Source: Oscillibacter sp.
GTDB taxonomy: Bacteria > Bacillota > Clostridia > Oscillospirales > Oscillospiraceae
Length of the DNA stretch: 11,753 bases
Reading direction: 5' to 3'
Assembly (NCBI GenBank): GCA_017447005.1
Contig: JAFSOM010000373.1
Span: forward strand, 1-11,753
Shown: positions 5,528 to 11,753 of the stretch, one piece after another
How the letters are laid out: every line of letters begins with the position of its first letter
Numbering within the stretch: position 1 is the first letter of the stretch
Position numbers and translations under genes: made by a program
The notes under the pieces: generated by a model
Database searches by the model: none
What the model saw: only the letters and a program-made list of their open reading frames with translations
Told to the model about the DNA's origin: nothing

Positions 5528-5673
5528 GCGCGTAAAGGGAAGCGCAAGTTGAAACCGCAATGCGTAAAGGAAAACGCAATTTGAAACCGTAGCGCGTAAA
5601 GGGAAACGTAATTTGAAACCGTAGCGCGTAAAAGGAAAACGCAATTTGAAACCGTAGCGCGTAAAGGGAAACG
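5528..5673 (+). repeat. Tandem repeats (32-33 bp) in the recG leader
   Basis: About four and a half copies of a unit starting GCGCGTAAAGGGAAACG and ending TTTGAAACCGTA begin at 5528, 5560, 5592, 5624 and 5657 (the last partial). The period is 32, 32, 32 and 33 bases. In several copies GCGT and ACGC arms flank a purine loop (for example TGCGT/ACGCA in the second copy), so each could form a small hairpin in RNA. The units lie wholly within the predicted untranslated leader of recG. A 20-codon frame from ATG 5522 starts before the likely transcript start and lacks a ribosome site, so I do not call a leader peptide. Confidence 0.88.
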
Positions 5674-5697
5674 GACGGCGGAGAGGAGGCGCGGCGT

Positions 5698-7737
5698 ATG
5701 GCGGAACTGTCGGACAATTTACAGGCCTTGCGGGGCATTGGAGCGCGGCGGGCGCAGTCGCTACGGAAACTGGGCCTTGTCACCGTGCGGGACTTGCTGA
5801 CGTGGTTCCCGCGCCGTTACGAGGACCGCCGTACCCTGAAGGCGATTGCGGACGTATCCGACGGCGAAAGCGTATGTATCCGGGCGTATTTGGAGGCGCC
5901 GCCCGTCGTGACGCATATCCGCGACGGCTTGGACGTGATAAAGCTTAACGCGCTGGACGACAGCGGCGTTTTGAATGTGACGTTTTTTAATCAGTTATGG
6001 CTCAGAAACGAACTCCGCCCCGGCGCGGCGTATATTTTTTACGGAAAAGCGGCGCGGAATTTATTCGGCTGTTCGATGTCGAATCCGGTCACGGAACGCG
6101 CCGACCGTCAGGAGGCCACGGGCTGTATTTTACCGATGTACCCGTCAAGCGCGGGCGTGTCGCAGTGGATTTTGCGCCGCTGTATCCGGGACGCGCTGAA
6201 AGCGTATGCGGACGCGATTCCGGAAACTTTGCCCGAGGAACTCCGGACGGCCCGTCGCCTGTGCGATATAAAGTCCGCCTACGAGAACATCCATTTCCCG
6301 AAAGATGATGACGCGTTACAGGCGGCGCGGCGGCGATTGGCCTTTGAGGAGCTGTTTCTGCTTGCCATAGGCTTACAGGGATTCCGCAAGCGTCGGGAGA
6401 CGAACCCGGCGGCGGCGTTTGCGGACGCGGACATGTCGCCGTTCTATGACGCGCTTCCCTTCTCGCTGACGGACGCGCAGCGGCGTTGTATCGCGGAGGC
6501 GTTCGCGGATATGCGCTCGGGCGTTCCCATGAATCGCTTATGTCAGGGGGATGTCGGGTCGGGGAAAACGATGGTAGCGGCGGCTTGCGTCTACAATTGC
6601 GTGCGAAACGGGCGTCAGGCGACGTTGATGGCCCCTACGGAACTGCTCGCCCGACAGCATTACGAGGGCTTATCGCGCTTATTATCCCCGTTAGGAATCC
6701 GCGTGGCCTTGCTGACGGGTTCCGTGAGCGCGAAAAGCAAGCGGGAAATCCGGCGTCAAATCGCGTCGCGGGAGTTGGATTTCCTGATAGGCACGCACGC
6801 GCTGATTTCCGACGGCGTGGAGTTCGCGGATTTGGCGTTAGTCGTGACGGATGAGCAACACCGTTTCGGCGTGGCGCAACGGGCCGCGCTGACGGCGAAA
6901 GGGCGTCAGCCCCATACGCTGGTGATGTCGGCGACGCCGATTCCGCGCACGTTGGCGTTGAGCGTCTACGGAGACTTGGACGTTTCCTTTTTGGACGAAC
7001 TTCCGCCCGGTCGACGGAAAATCAAAACCTACGCCGTATCGGGGGACTACCGTCCGCGCCTTTACGGATTCCTTGAAAAGCAAATGTCGGAGGGACGCCA
7101 GATTTATATTGTCTGTCCGATGGTGACGGAGGGCGAGAGCGTCGCCGACGACCGCAAAGCCGTGACGGAGTACGCGCAGGAATTGGGACGCGTATTTCCG
7201 CGCCGCCGGGTTTTGTCCGTTCACGGACGTATGAAGCCCAAGGACAAGGAAACGGTCATGTCGGCGTTCGCGGCGGGCGATGGGGATATTTTGATTTCCA
7301 CGACGGTCATAGAAGTCGGCATTGACGTGCCCAACGCGTCCGTGATGGTGATAGAAAACGCGGAACGCTTTGGGTTATCGCAACTGCACCAGTTGCGCGG
7401 ACGCGTGGGACGCGGAAAGTTTCAATCCTACTGCGTCCTGATTTCGGACAACCGGAGCGAGGAAACGCGTCAGCGCTTGCGCGTGATGGTGACGACATCC
7501 GACGGTTTCCGCGTCGCCGAGGAGGATTTGCATATCCGGGGGCCGGGCGACTTTTTCGGGGAACGTCAGCACGGTTTGCCTCCGTTGAAAGTGGCGAATC
7601 TGTGCGCGGACGGGGAACTGTTGCGGGAAGCGCAGGCGGCGGCGAAAGAACTGCAAACGGCTGACCCGAATTTGACGCGACACCCCGTCATAGCGCGGCG
7701 CGCCGAGGAACTATTAGCGCAGAGCGAAACGGCCTGA
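5698..7737 (+). CDS. recG: ATP-dependent DNA helicase RecG
   Basis: A 679-residue RecG, the DNA translocase that regresses stalled replication forks and processes Holliday junctions and R-loops. An N-terminal helical segment (LRGIGARRAQSLRKLG, 11-26) and an OB-fold wedge (about 55-155) precede two helicase domains. Walker A is GDVGSGKT (284-291), motif II is DEQHRFG (385-391), motif III is SATPIPRTL (411-419), and motif VI is QLRGRVGRG (565-573). The C-terminal accessory segment has GPGDFFGERQHGLP (615-628), close to the family's GPGEFLGTRQ. Length matches the usual 670-700 residues and I see no break. ATG 5698 has AGGAGG eight bases upstream. It has its own promoter and is convergent with the membrane protein gene downstream. 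It is not functionally tied to the T7SS cluster. Confidence 0.97.
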   Translation: MAELSDNLQALRGIGARRAQSLRKLGLVTVRDLLTWFPRRYEDRRTLKAIADVSDGESVCIRAYLEAPPVVTHIRDGLDVIKLNALDDSGVLNVTFFNQLWLRNELRPGAAYIFYGKAARNLFGCSMSNPVTERADRQEATGCILPMYPSSAGVSQWILRRCIRDALKAYADAIPETLPEELRTARRLCDIKSAYENIHFPKDDDALQAARRRLAFEELFLLAIGLQGFRKRRETNPAAAFADADMSPFYDALPFSLTDAQRRCIAEAFADMRSGVPMNRLCQGDVGSGKTMVAAACVYNCVRNGRQATLMAPTELLARQHYEGLSRLLSPLGIRVALLTGSVSAKSKREIRRQIASRELDFLIGTHALISDGVEFADLALVVTDEQHRFGVAQRAALTAKGRQPHTLVMSATPIPRTLALSVYGDLDVSFLDELPPGRRKIKTYAVSGDYRPRLYGFLEKQMSEGRQIYIVCPMVTEGESVADDRKAVTEYAQELGRVFPRRRVLSVHGRMKPKDKETVMSAFAAGDGDILISTTVIEVGIDVPNASVMVIENAERFGLSQLHQLRGRVGRGKFQSYCVLISDNRSEETRQRLRVMVTTSDGFRVAEEDLHIRGPGDFFGERQHGLPPLKVANLCADGELLREAQAAAKELQTADPNLTRHPVIARRAEELLAQSETA

Positions 7738-7811
7738 CGAATGGAAACCCTTCCCTCTGTCTCCCTTCCATTTCAGGGGCGGGACAACGGTCTTTCGACG
7801 CCTTGAACAGT

Positions 7812-7856
7812 AAAACCGCTCCCGCGACCGGAAAACGGCGGCGGAAACGGTTTTTT
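7812..7856. terminator. Hairpin terminator between convergent genes
   Basis: AAAACCG (7812-7818) pairs with CGGTTTT (7848-7854). Inside it CCGC and GCGG pair across a small CTC/AAA internal loop, and CCG/CGG close the tip. Six T residues (7851-7856) follow on the plus strand and four on the minus strand, so it should stop transcription from recG and probably also from the minus-strand membrane protein gene, which ends at 7859. A second inverted repeat, AATGGAA (7740-7746) with TTCCATT (7766-7772), sits right after the recG stop but has no T-run. Confidence 0.75.
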
Positions 7857-7858
7857 AA

Positions 7859-8416
7859 TCAGACTTCCCGCGCCGCCGTGAGCGCGTTCCGGCGACGGAA
7901 GCGGTCATACCAGCGCAGACAGGCGCGGTCACGGACGCGATGAAGCATAACGCCCGACACAATCAAATCCGCCAGAACCGCGGGTAGGGCGAAGGCCGTA
8001 AGCAAGGGCGGAATCTTCCCGACGATTCCCGCGACGACGGGATGAAGCCAGTACGCGAGAACCAAGACCAGAATCCCCCACGCGGCGGAAAACGGAATGC
8101 AGACGCGCCCCCAAAGGTTTCCGCGCTGTCCGGCGTAGTCCCAGAAGCGCACGCCCAAGCCGCGCTCGTACCATAGGGCCATGAGGTATTCCGTGGCGGT
8201 ACAGAGCGCGGCGCCCGTCAGGAAGAGCAGGCCGGGATTCCCCCGCACGGACGGCGCAATCATCAGGCACAGACACGCGCCGAGGCCGTACACCGGGCAT
8301 AACGGCAGGAAAAGAGCGCGTTTTCTGTCCGGGCGCGAACGCGTCAGCCGCGCAAAAAGAACCTCTAACGCGCATCCGAGCGTACTGTAGAACGTAAAGA
8401 ACCAAAACCAAGTCAA
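7859..8416 (-). CDS. PF06541-type multi-spanning membrane protein (putative ABC-transporter permease-like)
   Basis: A 185-residue integral membrane protein with about five hydrophobic segments. It fits the family annotated as putative ABC transporter type IV/CmpB (PF06541), common in Clostridia and of unproven function. Seen signatures are FLPLCPVYGLGA (36-47), Glu76 in an EYLMALWYE stretch, and FWDYAGQRGNLWGR (91-104) followed by a WGIL segment (113-116); the family pattern is a WWDYS..PFN..GRI..WG block. The start is TTG 8416: GGGGAGG stands seven bases upstream and an in-frame TAG lies one codon further up, so no earlier start is possible. The basic C-terminal tail (RDRACLRWYDRFRRR) should be cytosolic. 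It lies 167 bases downstream of mntP on the same strand, with a repeat array between them. No ATPase gene is adjacent, so a transport role is doubtful. Confidence 0.8.
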   Translation of the reverse strand: MTWFWFFTFYSTLGCALEVLFARLTRSRPDRKRALFLPLCPVYGLGACLCLMIAPSVRGNPGLLFLTGAALCTATEYLMALWYERGLGVRFWDYAGQRGNLWGRVCIPFSAAWGILVLVLAYWLHPVVAGIVGKIPPLLTAFALPAVLADLIVSGVMLHRVRDRACLRWYDRFRRRNALTAAREV

Positions 8417-8487
8417 AGCCTATCCTCCCCGTGCGTGATTCCCTTTCAGGATAACACGCGGGGAGAACTTTATACAGGTTAATTTTT

Positions 8488-8597
8488 CCGCGCTTACACC
8501 GGAACGCGTTACAGGCGCATTTTCCACACTGACGGCGGAACGCATTATTCCCACACTGACGGCGGAACGCGTTATTTCCGCGCTTACGGCAGAGCGC
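8488..8597 (-). repeat. Short tandem repeat array with hairpin potential, 3' of mntP
   Basis: Copies of a 20-base core start at 8488, 8524, 8551 and 8578. The copies at 8524 and 8551 are identical (CCACACTGACGGCGGAACGC). The outer ones (CCGCGCTTACACCGGAACGC and CCGCGCTTACGGCAGAGCGC) are diverged. The last three are spaced 27 bases apart and the first is 36 away. GCGGAA (8562-8567) and TTCCGC (8576-8581) form a stem across the unit boundary. The last copy covers the mntP stop codon and its final codons, so the array lies in the mntP transcript before the membrane protein gene. No T-run follows, so termination is not obvious. Confidence 0.8.
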
Positions 8598-9159
8598 GCA
8601 AAAGCGTTTCAACGCCTACGGCGAGCAAAATACACCCGCCGCATACGGACGCCTGACGGGCGAAAAGCAGTCCGAAACGTTTGCCGATTGCCAGCGCGGC
8701 CAGACAGTCGGCGAACGTCACGGCGGCGATAATGCCCGACAAAACCAGCGCCGGACATAACGCGCAGTCGGCGATGGTAAACCCGACGGAGAGCGCGTCA
8801 ACGGATGTCGCAAGGCCCTGTAGCAGAAGCGTCGCGCAGTCCAAACGCGTCGGAAGGCGGTCATCAGAAGGCCGCGACGCCTCTAGAATCATATTCGCGC
8901 CGATAACGAACAGCAGAACGGCCCCCGCCCATGGAATCCAGCGTTGGAGCCATAGAAAACGCGCCGCGGCGAAGCGAATCGCGCCGCGTCCGGTCATGGG
9001 CATGAGCGCCTGAAAGACGGCGTACACCCCCGCAACCGCGCACATATGCCGCCGGGATAGACGCGGATTGCTCAGGCCGTTCGCCAGCGACACGGTAAAG
9101 GCGTCCACGGACAGCCCCGCGCCTAACAGAAAACCGTGCAGCAAAAAAGTTTCCGTCAC
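8584..9159 (-). CDS. mntP: Manganese efflux pump MntP
   Basis: A 191-residue membrane protein of the MntP (YebN, DUF204) family, which exports Mn(II) and protects against manganese excess. It has the six-helix, two-fold repeat layout. The paired membrane-embedded signatures are GLSVDAFTVSLANG (15-28, D19) and GLATSVDALSVGF (115-127, D121), plus FQALMPMTGRGA (49-60) corresponding to the usual fQa.mPliG. E. coli MntP has 188 residues, so the length is right. The start is GTG 9159 with a GGAGGGG purine tract just upstream. Mn-sensing yybP-ykoY riboswitches often precede this gene; I looked in the roughly 100 bases between it and the upstream terminator and saw none. A TACAAT (minus strand, near 9190) could be a -10 box but lacks a fair -35. 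Confidence 0.93.
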   Translation of the reverse strand: MTETFLLHGFLLGAGLSVDAFTVSLANGLSNPRLSRRHMCAVAGVYAVFQALMPMTGRGAIRFAAARFLWLQRWIPWAGAVLLFVIGANMILEASRPSDDRLPTRLDCATLLLQGLATSVDALSVGFTIADCALCPALVLSGIIAAVTFADCLAALAIGKRFGLLFARQASVCGGCILLAVGVETLLRALP

Positions 9160-9258
9160 GCCCCACCCCTCCCGCGCCGGATAGCGTATTGTATTCGCCG
9201 CGGGCGCGGGCTATGAAAAAAGTCTTGGACGCCGGAACAAATCCGGACGCGATTCCCT

Positions 9259-9294
9259 AAAAAACGCCCCGCCCGACGTTTGTCAAGCGGAGCG
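9259..9294 (-). terminator. Intrinsic terminator after the HPt gene
   Basis: Read on the minus strand, CGCTCCGC (9294-9287) pairs with GCGGGGCG (9272-9265) in an eight-base-pair stem with one T-G pair. The loop is about 14 bases, and six T residues follow (9264-9259). It lies ten bases after the HPt stop and should end the EAL/HPt transcript before mntP. Confidence 0.8.
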
Positions 9295-9303
9295 GTATTC
9301 GGC

Positions 9304-9672
9304 TTATTGCGCGGCAAATTCCTTGATACCCGCAATCGTACGTTCATAGAGTTCTTTCAACTCCGCGAAACGCTGGTTGACCTCATCCGGCGACATGGTT
9401 TTCTGATTCGTGGGGCGGTATTCCTCGGAAATTTCGCTCGCCCTCCGGGAAAGCTCGTTCAGGCCCAGATTCGCGCAGACGCCTTTCAGCGCGTGGGACG
9501 CCTCGAACATCCCGGTCTCATCCCCGGCCTCATGAGCCGCCAGCAGTTTCTCGCAGGAGCCTTCCGTGAGGAATTTCTGCACGAATTTTCCAATCATACG
9601 GTCGGACGGCAGAATCTTCTTTGCGCTCTCGTAACTTCCCCCGATTTTTTCGTAAAGTTCCTGAATGGTCAT
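9304..9672 (-). CDS. HPt-domain phosphotransfer protein
   Basis: A 122-residue stand-alone histidine phosphotransfer protein. The motif SHALKGVCANLGL (59-71) gives His60 as the phosphorylated residue, with Lys63 and Gly64 in the usual places. The remainder is a helical bundle, consistent with a four-helix HPt fold. It should carry phosphate between the receiver of a hybrid sensor kinase and a response regulator such as the one encoded just upstream. ATG 9672 has AAAGGAG nine bases before it. It lies 93 bases after the stop of the REC-GGDEF-EAL gene on the same strand; that gap holds small GC-rich hairpins but no T-run, so co-transcription is likely. It ends at an intrinsic terminator. No kinase is present nearby. 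Confidence 0.92.
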   Translation of the reverse strand: MTIQELYEKIGGSYESAKKILPSDRMIGKFVQKFLTEGSCEKLLAAHEAGDETGMFEASHALKGVCANLGLNELSRRASEISEEYRPTNQKTMSPDEVNQRFAELKELYERTIAGIKEFAAQ

Positions 9673-9765
9673 ATTGCCTTCTCCTTTTCAGATTTCACGC
9701 GCCGGGACATTCGCGTTTCCCGCGGATTTCGCTAGGCGGATTTCCCGCTTGGCGACAGCCGCCGC

Positions 9766-11448
9766 TTACGCGCAACGGGTAGCGATATACTGCTCAAATT
9801 CCGGCCCCGGCAGAGGTTTCGAGTAATAATAGCCTTGGATGTAGTCACAGCCCAGCACCTTGAGCGCGGCGACTTGGTCGGCGGTCTCCACGCCCTCCGC
9901 CACGGTCTTGAGGCGCATACCCTCCGCCAGCAGAACCGCGTAACGCAAAATGCTGTAGTCGCTCGTCGCGGAGGCGTGACGGATAATGCTCATGTCGAGT
10001 TTGAGCACGTCCAGCGTCAGCGTATTCAGGGACGTGAGCGACGAATAGCCGGAGCCGAAGTCGTCCAGTTCGATGATAAAGCCGTTATCGTGCAGACGTT
10101 GCAAAGTCGTGGCAATCAGTTCGGGATTGTCCCCGGCGATGGATTCCGTCAGTTCGATGTGCAACAGGGAATGGTCAAGGCCGTACTTGTCCGCGAGGGC
10201 GGCGATATTTTCCGCGAGGTCAAGCGCCTCGAAATCCATGCGGGAGACGTTCACGGAGATGGGCACGGTCGGCAGGCCCTTATCCAGCAGTTTCCGCAGT
10301 TCCCGGCAGACTTCCTCCCAGATGTAGAAGTCCAGTTTCGTGATGAATCCGTTGCGCTCAAAGAGCGGAATAAACATGCCGGGACTGATGAAGCCCAGTT
10401 GCGGATGAATCCAGCGTACCAGCGCCTCCGCGCCGCCGGTGGTATCGCTGTCGAGACGGTGTTTGGGCTGATAGTAAATCTGAAATTCGCGGTTTTCGAT
10501 TGCGGGTTCCGCGAACTCCACAAGCTGATGTTCGCGCAACTGCATGCGGCGCATTTCCTCGTCATACACGGCCACGGGGGTATTGAAACGGCCCTTGATT
10601 TGCCGCAGGGCAAGCGTGGCGCAGTCGCAACTTGCGGACACGGACACGGTTTTGTCAATGTCTTGCGCGACGCCGTATTTGAGGCTGAAATTCATGGGTT
10701 GCGGGTCGGGGTTCGGCTGGAAATGGACGTTTTTCAGAATTTCCGTCCAGTCGCGTTCCTGATGTTCCGTCAGGAACGCGAACACGTCCGCGCCCAGACG
10801 CCCGCCGAGAATCATACCCGGCAGAATCTGCGGGAGCCATCCGGCGAGGTCATGCAGGAAGCGGTCGCACTGGTCGCGCCCGTAACGCTCGTTCAGCGTC
10901 CGGAAGTTCTCCACGTCGCAACAGACAATATCGTAATGCGCGTCCGGGTCGGTCTGCAACACAATCCCGGCGTTGTGGAAAAAGAACTCCTTACTGTAAA
11001 GCCGGGTCAGCTCGTCCAGTTCCAGACGGTTCAGCATGGCGGAGGATTCTTGCAAGCGAATCAAGCTCTTCATGCGGTTTTTCATGACCTCGACGTTATA
11101 GGGCTTTGTGATAAAGTCGGTGGCGCCGAGTTCCAGACAGCGGATTTCGTCGTCCACGGAATCGCTGGCGGTCATGACAATCACGGGCACGGAGTCAAAG
11201 CGTCCGCTTTCCCGCTTGCGCTCCAGGAAGGTAAAGCCGTCGCAGAGAGGCATATACACATCCAGCAGAACCATCGCAATGTCGCTTCCGCGCTCTTCCA
11301 GTTTCAACAGACCTACAAGGCCGTTTTCCGCCTCAATGACATCAAAATCGTCTTCCAGAATGTCGCACAGGATTTCCCGGTTCATGTCGTTATCTTCCAC
11401 CACCAGAACCGTGCGCCGTTCCGTATAGCCTTCCATTTTGCGTTTCAT
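9766..11448 (-). CDS. Response regulator with REC, degenerate GGDEF and EAL domains (c-di-GMP phosphodiesterase)
   Basis: A 560-residue cytosolic regulator. The receiver domain (about 13-130) has acidic residues E18/D19, phospho-acceptor D63 in LLDVYMPLCDG, T93 and K115, so it should be phosphorylated normally. The central GGDEF-type domain (about 145-300) is degenerate: its signature is RLGADVF (217-223) instead of R.GGDEF, so no diguanylate cyclase activity is expected. The EAL domain (about 310-555) keeps EALVRW (341-346), SVNVSR (398-403), ELTES (432-436), DDFGSGYSS (462-470), LKLD (482-485), AEGVE (517-521) and QGYYYSKP (538-545). All catalytic and metal residues I can identify are present, so it should hydrolyse c-di-GMP to pGpG. 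ATG 11448 follows AGGAGAGG, about seven bases upstream. It is transcribed with the HPt gene from a good promoter. Confidence 0.94.
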   Translation of the reverse strand: MKRKMEGYTERRTVLVVEDNDMNREILCDILEDDFDVIEAENGLVGLLKLEERGSDIAMVLLDVYMPLCDGFTFLERKRESGRFDSVPVIVMTASDSVDDEIRCLELGATDFITKPYNVEVMKNRMKSLIRLQESSAMLNRLELDELTRLYSKEFFFHNAGIVLQTDPDAHYDIVCCDVENFRTLNERYGRDQCDRFLHDLAGWLPQILPGMILGGRLGADVFAFLTEHQERDWTEILKNVHFQPNPDPQPMNFSLKYGVAQDIDKTVSVSASCDCATLALRQIKGRFNTPVAVYDEEMRRMQLREHQLVEFAEPAIENREFQIYYQPKHRLDSDTTGGAEALVRWIHPQLGFISPGMFIPLFERNGFITKLDFYIWEEVCRELRKLLDKGLPTVPISVNVSRMDFEALDLAENIAALADKYGLDHSLLHIELTESIAGDNPELIATTLQRLHDNGFIIELDDFGSGYSSLTSLNTLTLDVLKLDMSIIRHASATSDYSILRYAVLLAEGMRLKTVAEGVETADQVAALKVLGCDYIQGYYYSKPLPGPEFEQYIATRCA

Positions 11449-11533
11449 GCTGATTCCTCTCCTACAACGTAATTAACTGCCGCGCAGCGCTTCCGGCACG
11501 GGAGAACGGAGAGCCATTCTCGCAGTCAGGGAC

Positions 11534-11562
11534 ATTGTACCCCATTCTATGGAAAAATGCAA
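11534..11562 (-). promoter_or_regulatory. Predicted sigma-A promoter of the EAL/HPt operon
   Basis: On the minus strand TTGCAT (11562-11557) and TACAAT (11539-11534) are separated by exactly 17 bases. Transcription would begin near 11527, about 80 bases before the ATG at 11448. The sequence is locally AT-rich within a GC-rich window, which supports the call. It lies within the open frame that continues from the tatD fragment, so that frame is unlikely to be coding at this point. Confidence 0.75.
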
Positions 11563-11617
11563 GCGCTCTTTTGGCTTTCCGTGACTTTTTATCGGGGGCG
11601 TTTCCGGAACTCCGTCC

Positions 11618-11752
11618 GGCGCGGGCGTCGCGCACGAGGTCGGGGGAGAGGTTCTCGCGGAGGACGGCGACGGTGTCCTCCGCCGCGTCGCGGCTGTGGA
11701 TCGAGCAGGGCAGGCCGAGGCGGGCGGCGAGGCGCAGCTGCGCGGCGAAGAG
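11618..11752 (-). pseudogene. TatD-family metal-dependent hydrolase fragment, open at the window edge
   Basis: Reading leftward from the edge, 45 codons give a TatD-like internal segment: FAAQLRLAARLGLPCSIHSR followed by DAAEDTVAVLREN. This matches the middle of TatD DNases, where a metal-binding His lies in the IHSRDA motif. The usual continuation (a GVIHCFSG-type block) does not follow. The frame stays open to TAG 11464-11462, but after about 11618 it no longer resembles TatD, and it runs across a predicted promoter. All 45 codons end in G or C, and my count over 11641-11753 is 87 G/C in 113 bases, far above the neighbouring genes. Either tatD is truncated here or two different sequences are joined. 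The N-terminal half lies beyond the window. Confidence 0.6.
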
Positions 11753-11753
11753 G

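Noticed and set aside
5522..5584. A 20-codon leader peptide before recG
   Set aside because: Its ATG precedes the expected transcript start (about 5525) and it lacks a ribosome site.
4730..5644. A long minus-strand frame with repeating RYGFKLRFP-like motifs
   Set aside because: The motif reflects the recG leader repeats read in antisense. The remainder mirrors the Ltp gene and crosses a terminator. No start site is supported.
5528..5673. A CRISPR array in the recG leader
   Set aside because: The units are contiguous, with no unique spacers between conserved repeats, and no cas genes are nearby.
7929..8612. A 227-codon minus-strand frame with a Cys-rich repeating NAFRRQCGN pattern
   Set aside because: The pattern arises because the 27-bp repeat array is read in threes. 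The rest of the frame overlaps the well-supported membrane protein gene in another frame and has no ribosome site.
9160..9258. A manganese riboswitch (yybP-ykoY type) before mntP
   Set aside because: The space is short and I could not find the conserved paired elements. A covariance-model search would settle it.
9281..9286. TTGACA on the minus strand as a -35 box for mntP
   Set aside because: It lies in the loop of the HPt terminator, and the sequence 17 bases downstream is TTTTTA, not a fair -10 box.
9835..11472. A 545-codon open frame on the plus strand opposite the EAL regulator
   Set aside because: It is the antisense shadow of a gene with intact REC and EAL motifs. Its protein is rich in His, Gln and Val with no recognisable domain, as expected of a mirrored GC-rich gene.

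Overview
The window looks like chromosomal DNA from a moderately GC-rich member of the Bacillota, most likely a Clostridia-type gut or anaerobic lineage. The reasons are strong AGGAGG-type ribosome binding sites before almost every gene, a Firmicutes-style type VII secretion (T7SS) accessory cluster with a YukD/EsaB-like protein, a textbook sigma-A promoter, and TTG and GTG starts. The lineage call is inference. Both ends are open: the first gene runs in from the left, and a tatD fragment runs off the right edge.

Left part (1-5486, plus strand) is one tightly packed, probably co-transcribed cluster of ten genes. In order they are: an unrecognised protein (partial); a YukD-like ubiquitin-fold protein; an unrecognised helical protein; two WXG100 proteins; a third WXG100-like protein with W-x-S instead of W-x-G; a membrane-spanning VWA/FHA protein; a PP2C phosphatase; a 49-residue single-pass membrane protein; and a lipoprotein with duplicated Ltp repeats. 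A strong intrinsic terminator closes the unit. The cluster appears to be the substrate and regulatory arm of a T7SS. Its EssC-type ATPase and any Ser/Thr kinase are not in view and would be expected further left. The FHA/PP2C pair implies control by Ser/Thr phosphorylation.

Middle part (5487-7858): a perfect-consensus promoter drives recG through a leader made of about four and a half 32-33 bp tandem repeats. RecG looks complete. A hairpin terminator shared by converging genes follows it.

Right part (7859-11753, minus strand, read from right to left): a tatD fragment of strikingly different composition; a good promoter; a REC-GGDEF(degenerate)-EAL c-di-GMP phosphodiesterase; an HPt phosphotransfer protein; a terminator; the manganese exporter mntP; a short repeat array; and a PF06541-type multi-spanning membrane protein. 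The REC and HPt proteins suggest a phosphorelay that controls c-di-GMP breakdown, with its sensor kinase encoded elsewhere.

The main items for follow-up are the T7SS cluster carrying a two-sided VWA/FHA sensor and an Ltp lipoprotein, the repeat-filled recG leader, and the compositional break at the right end.
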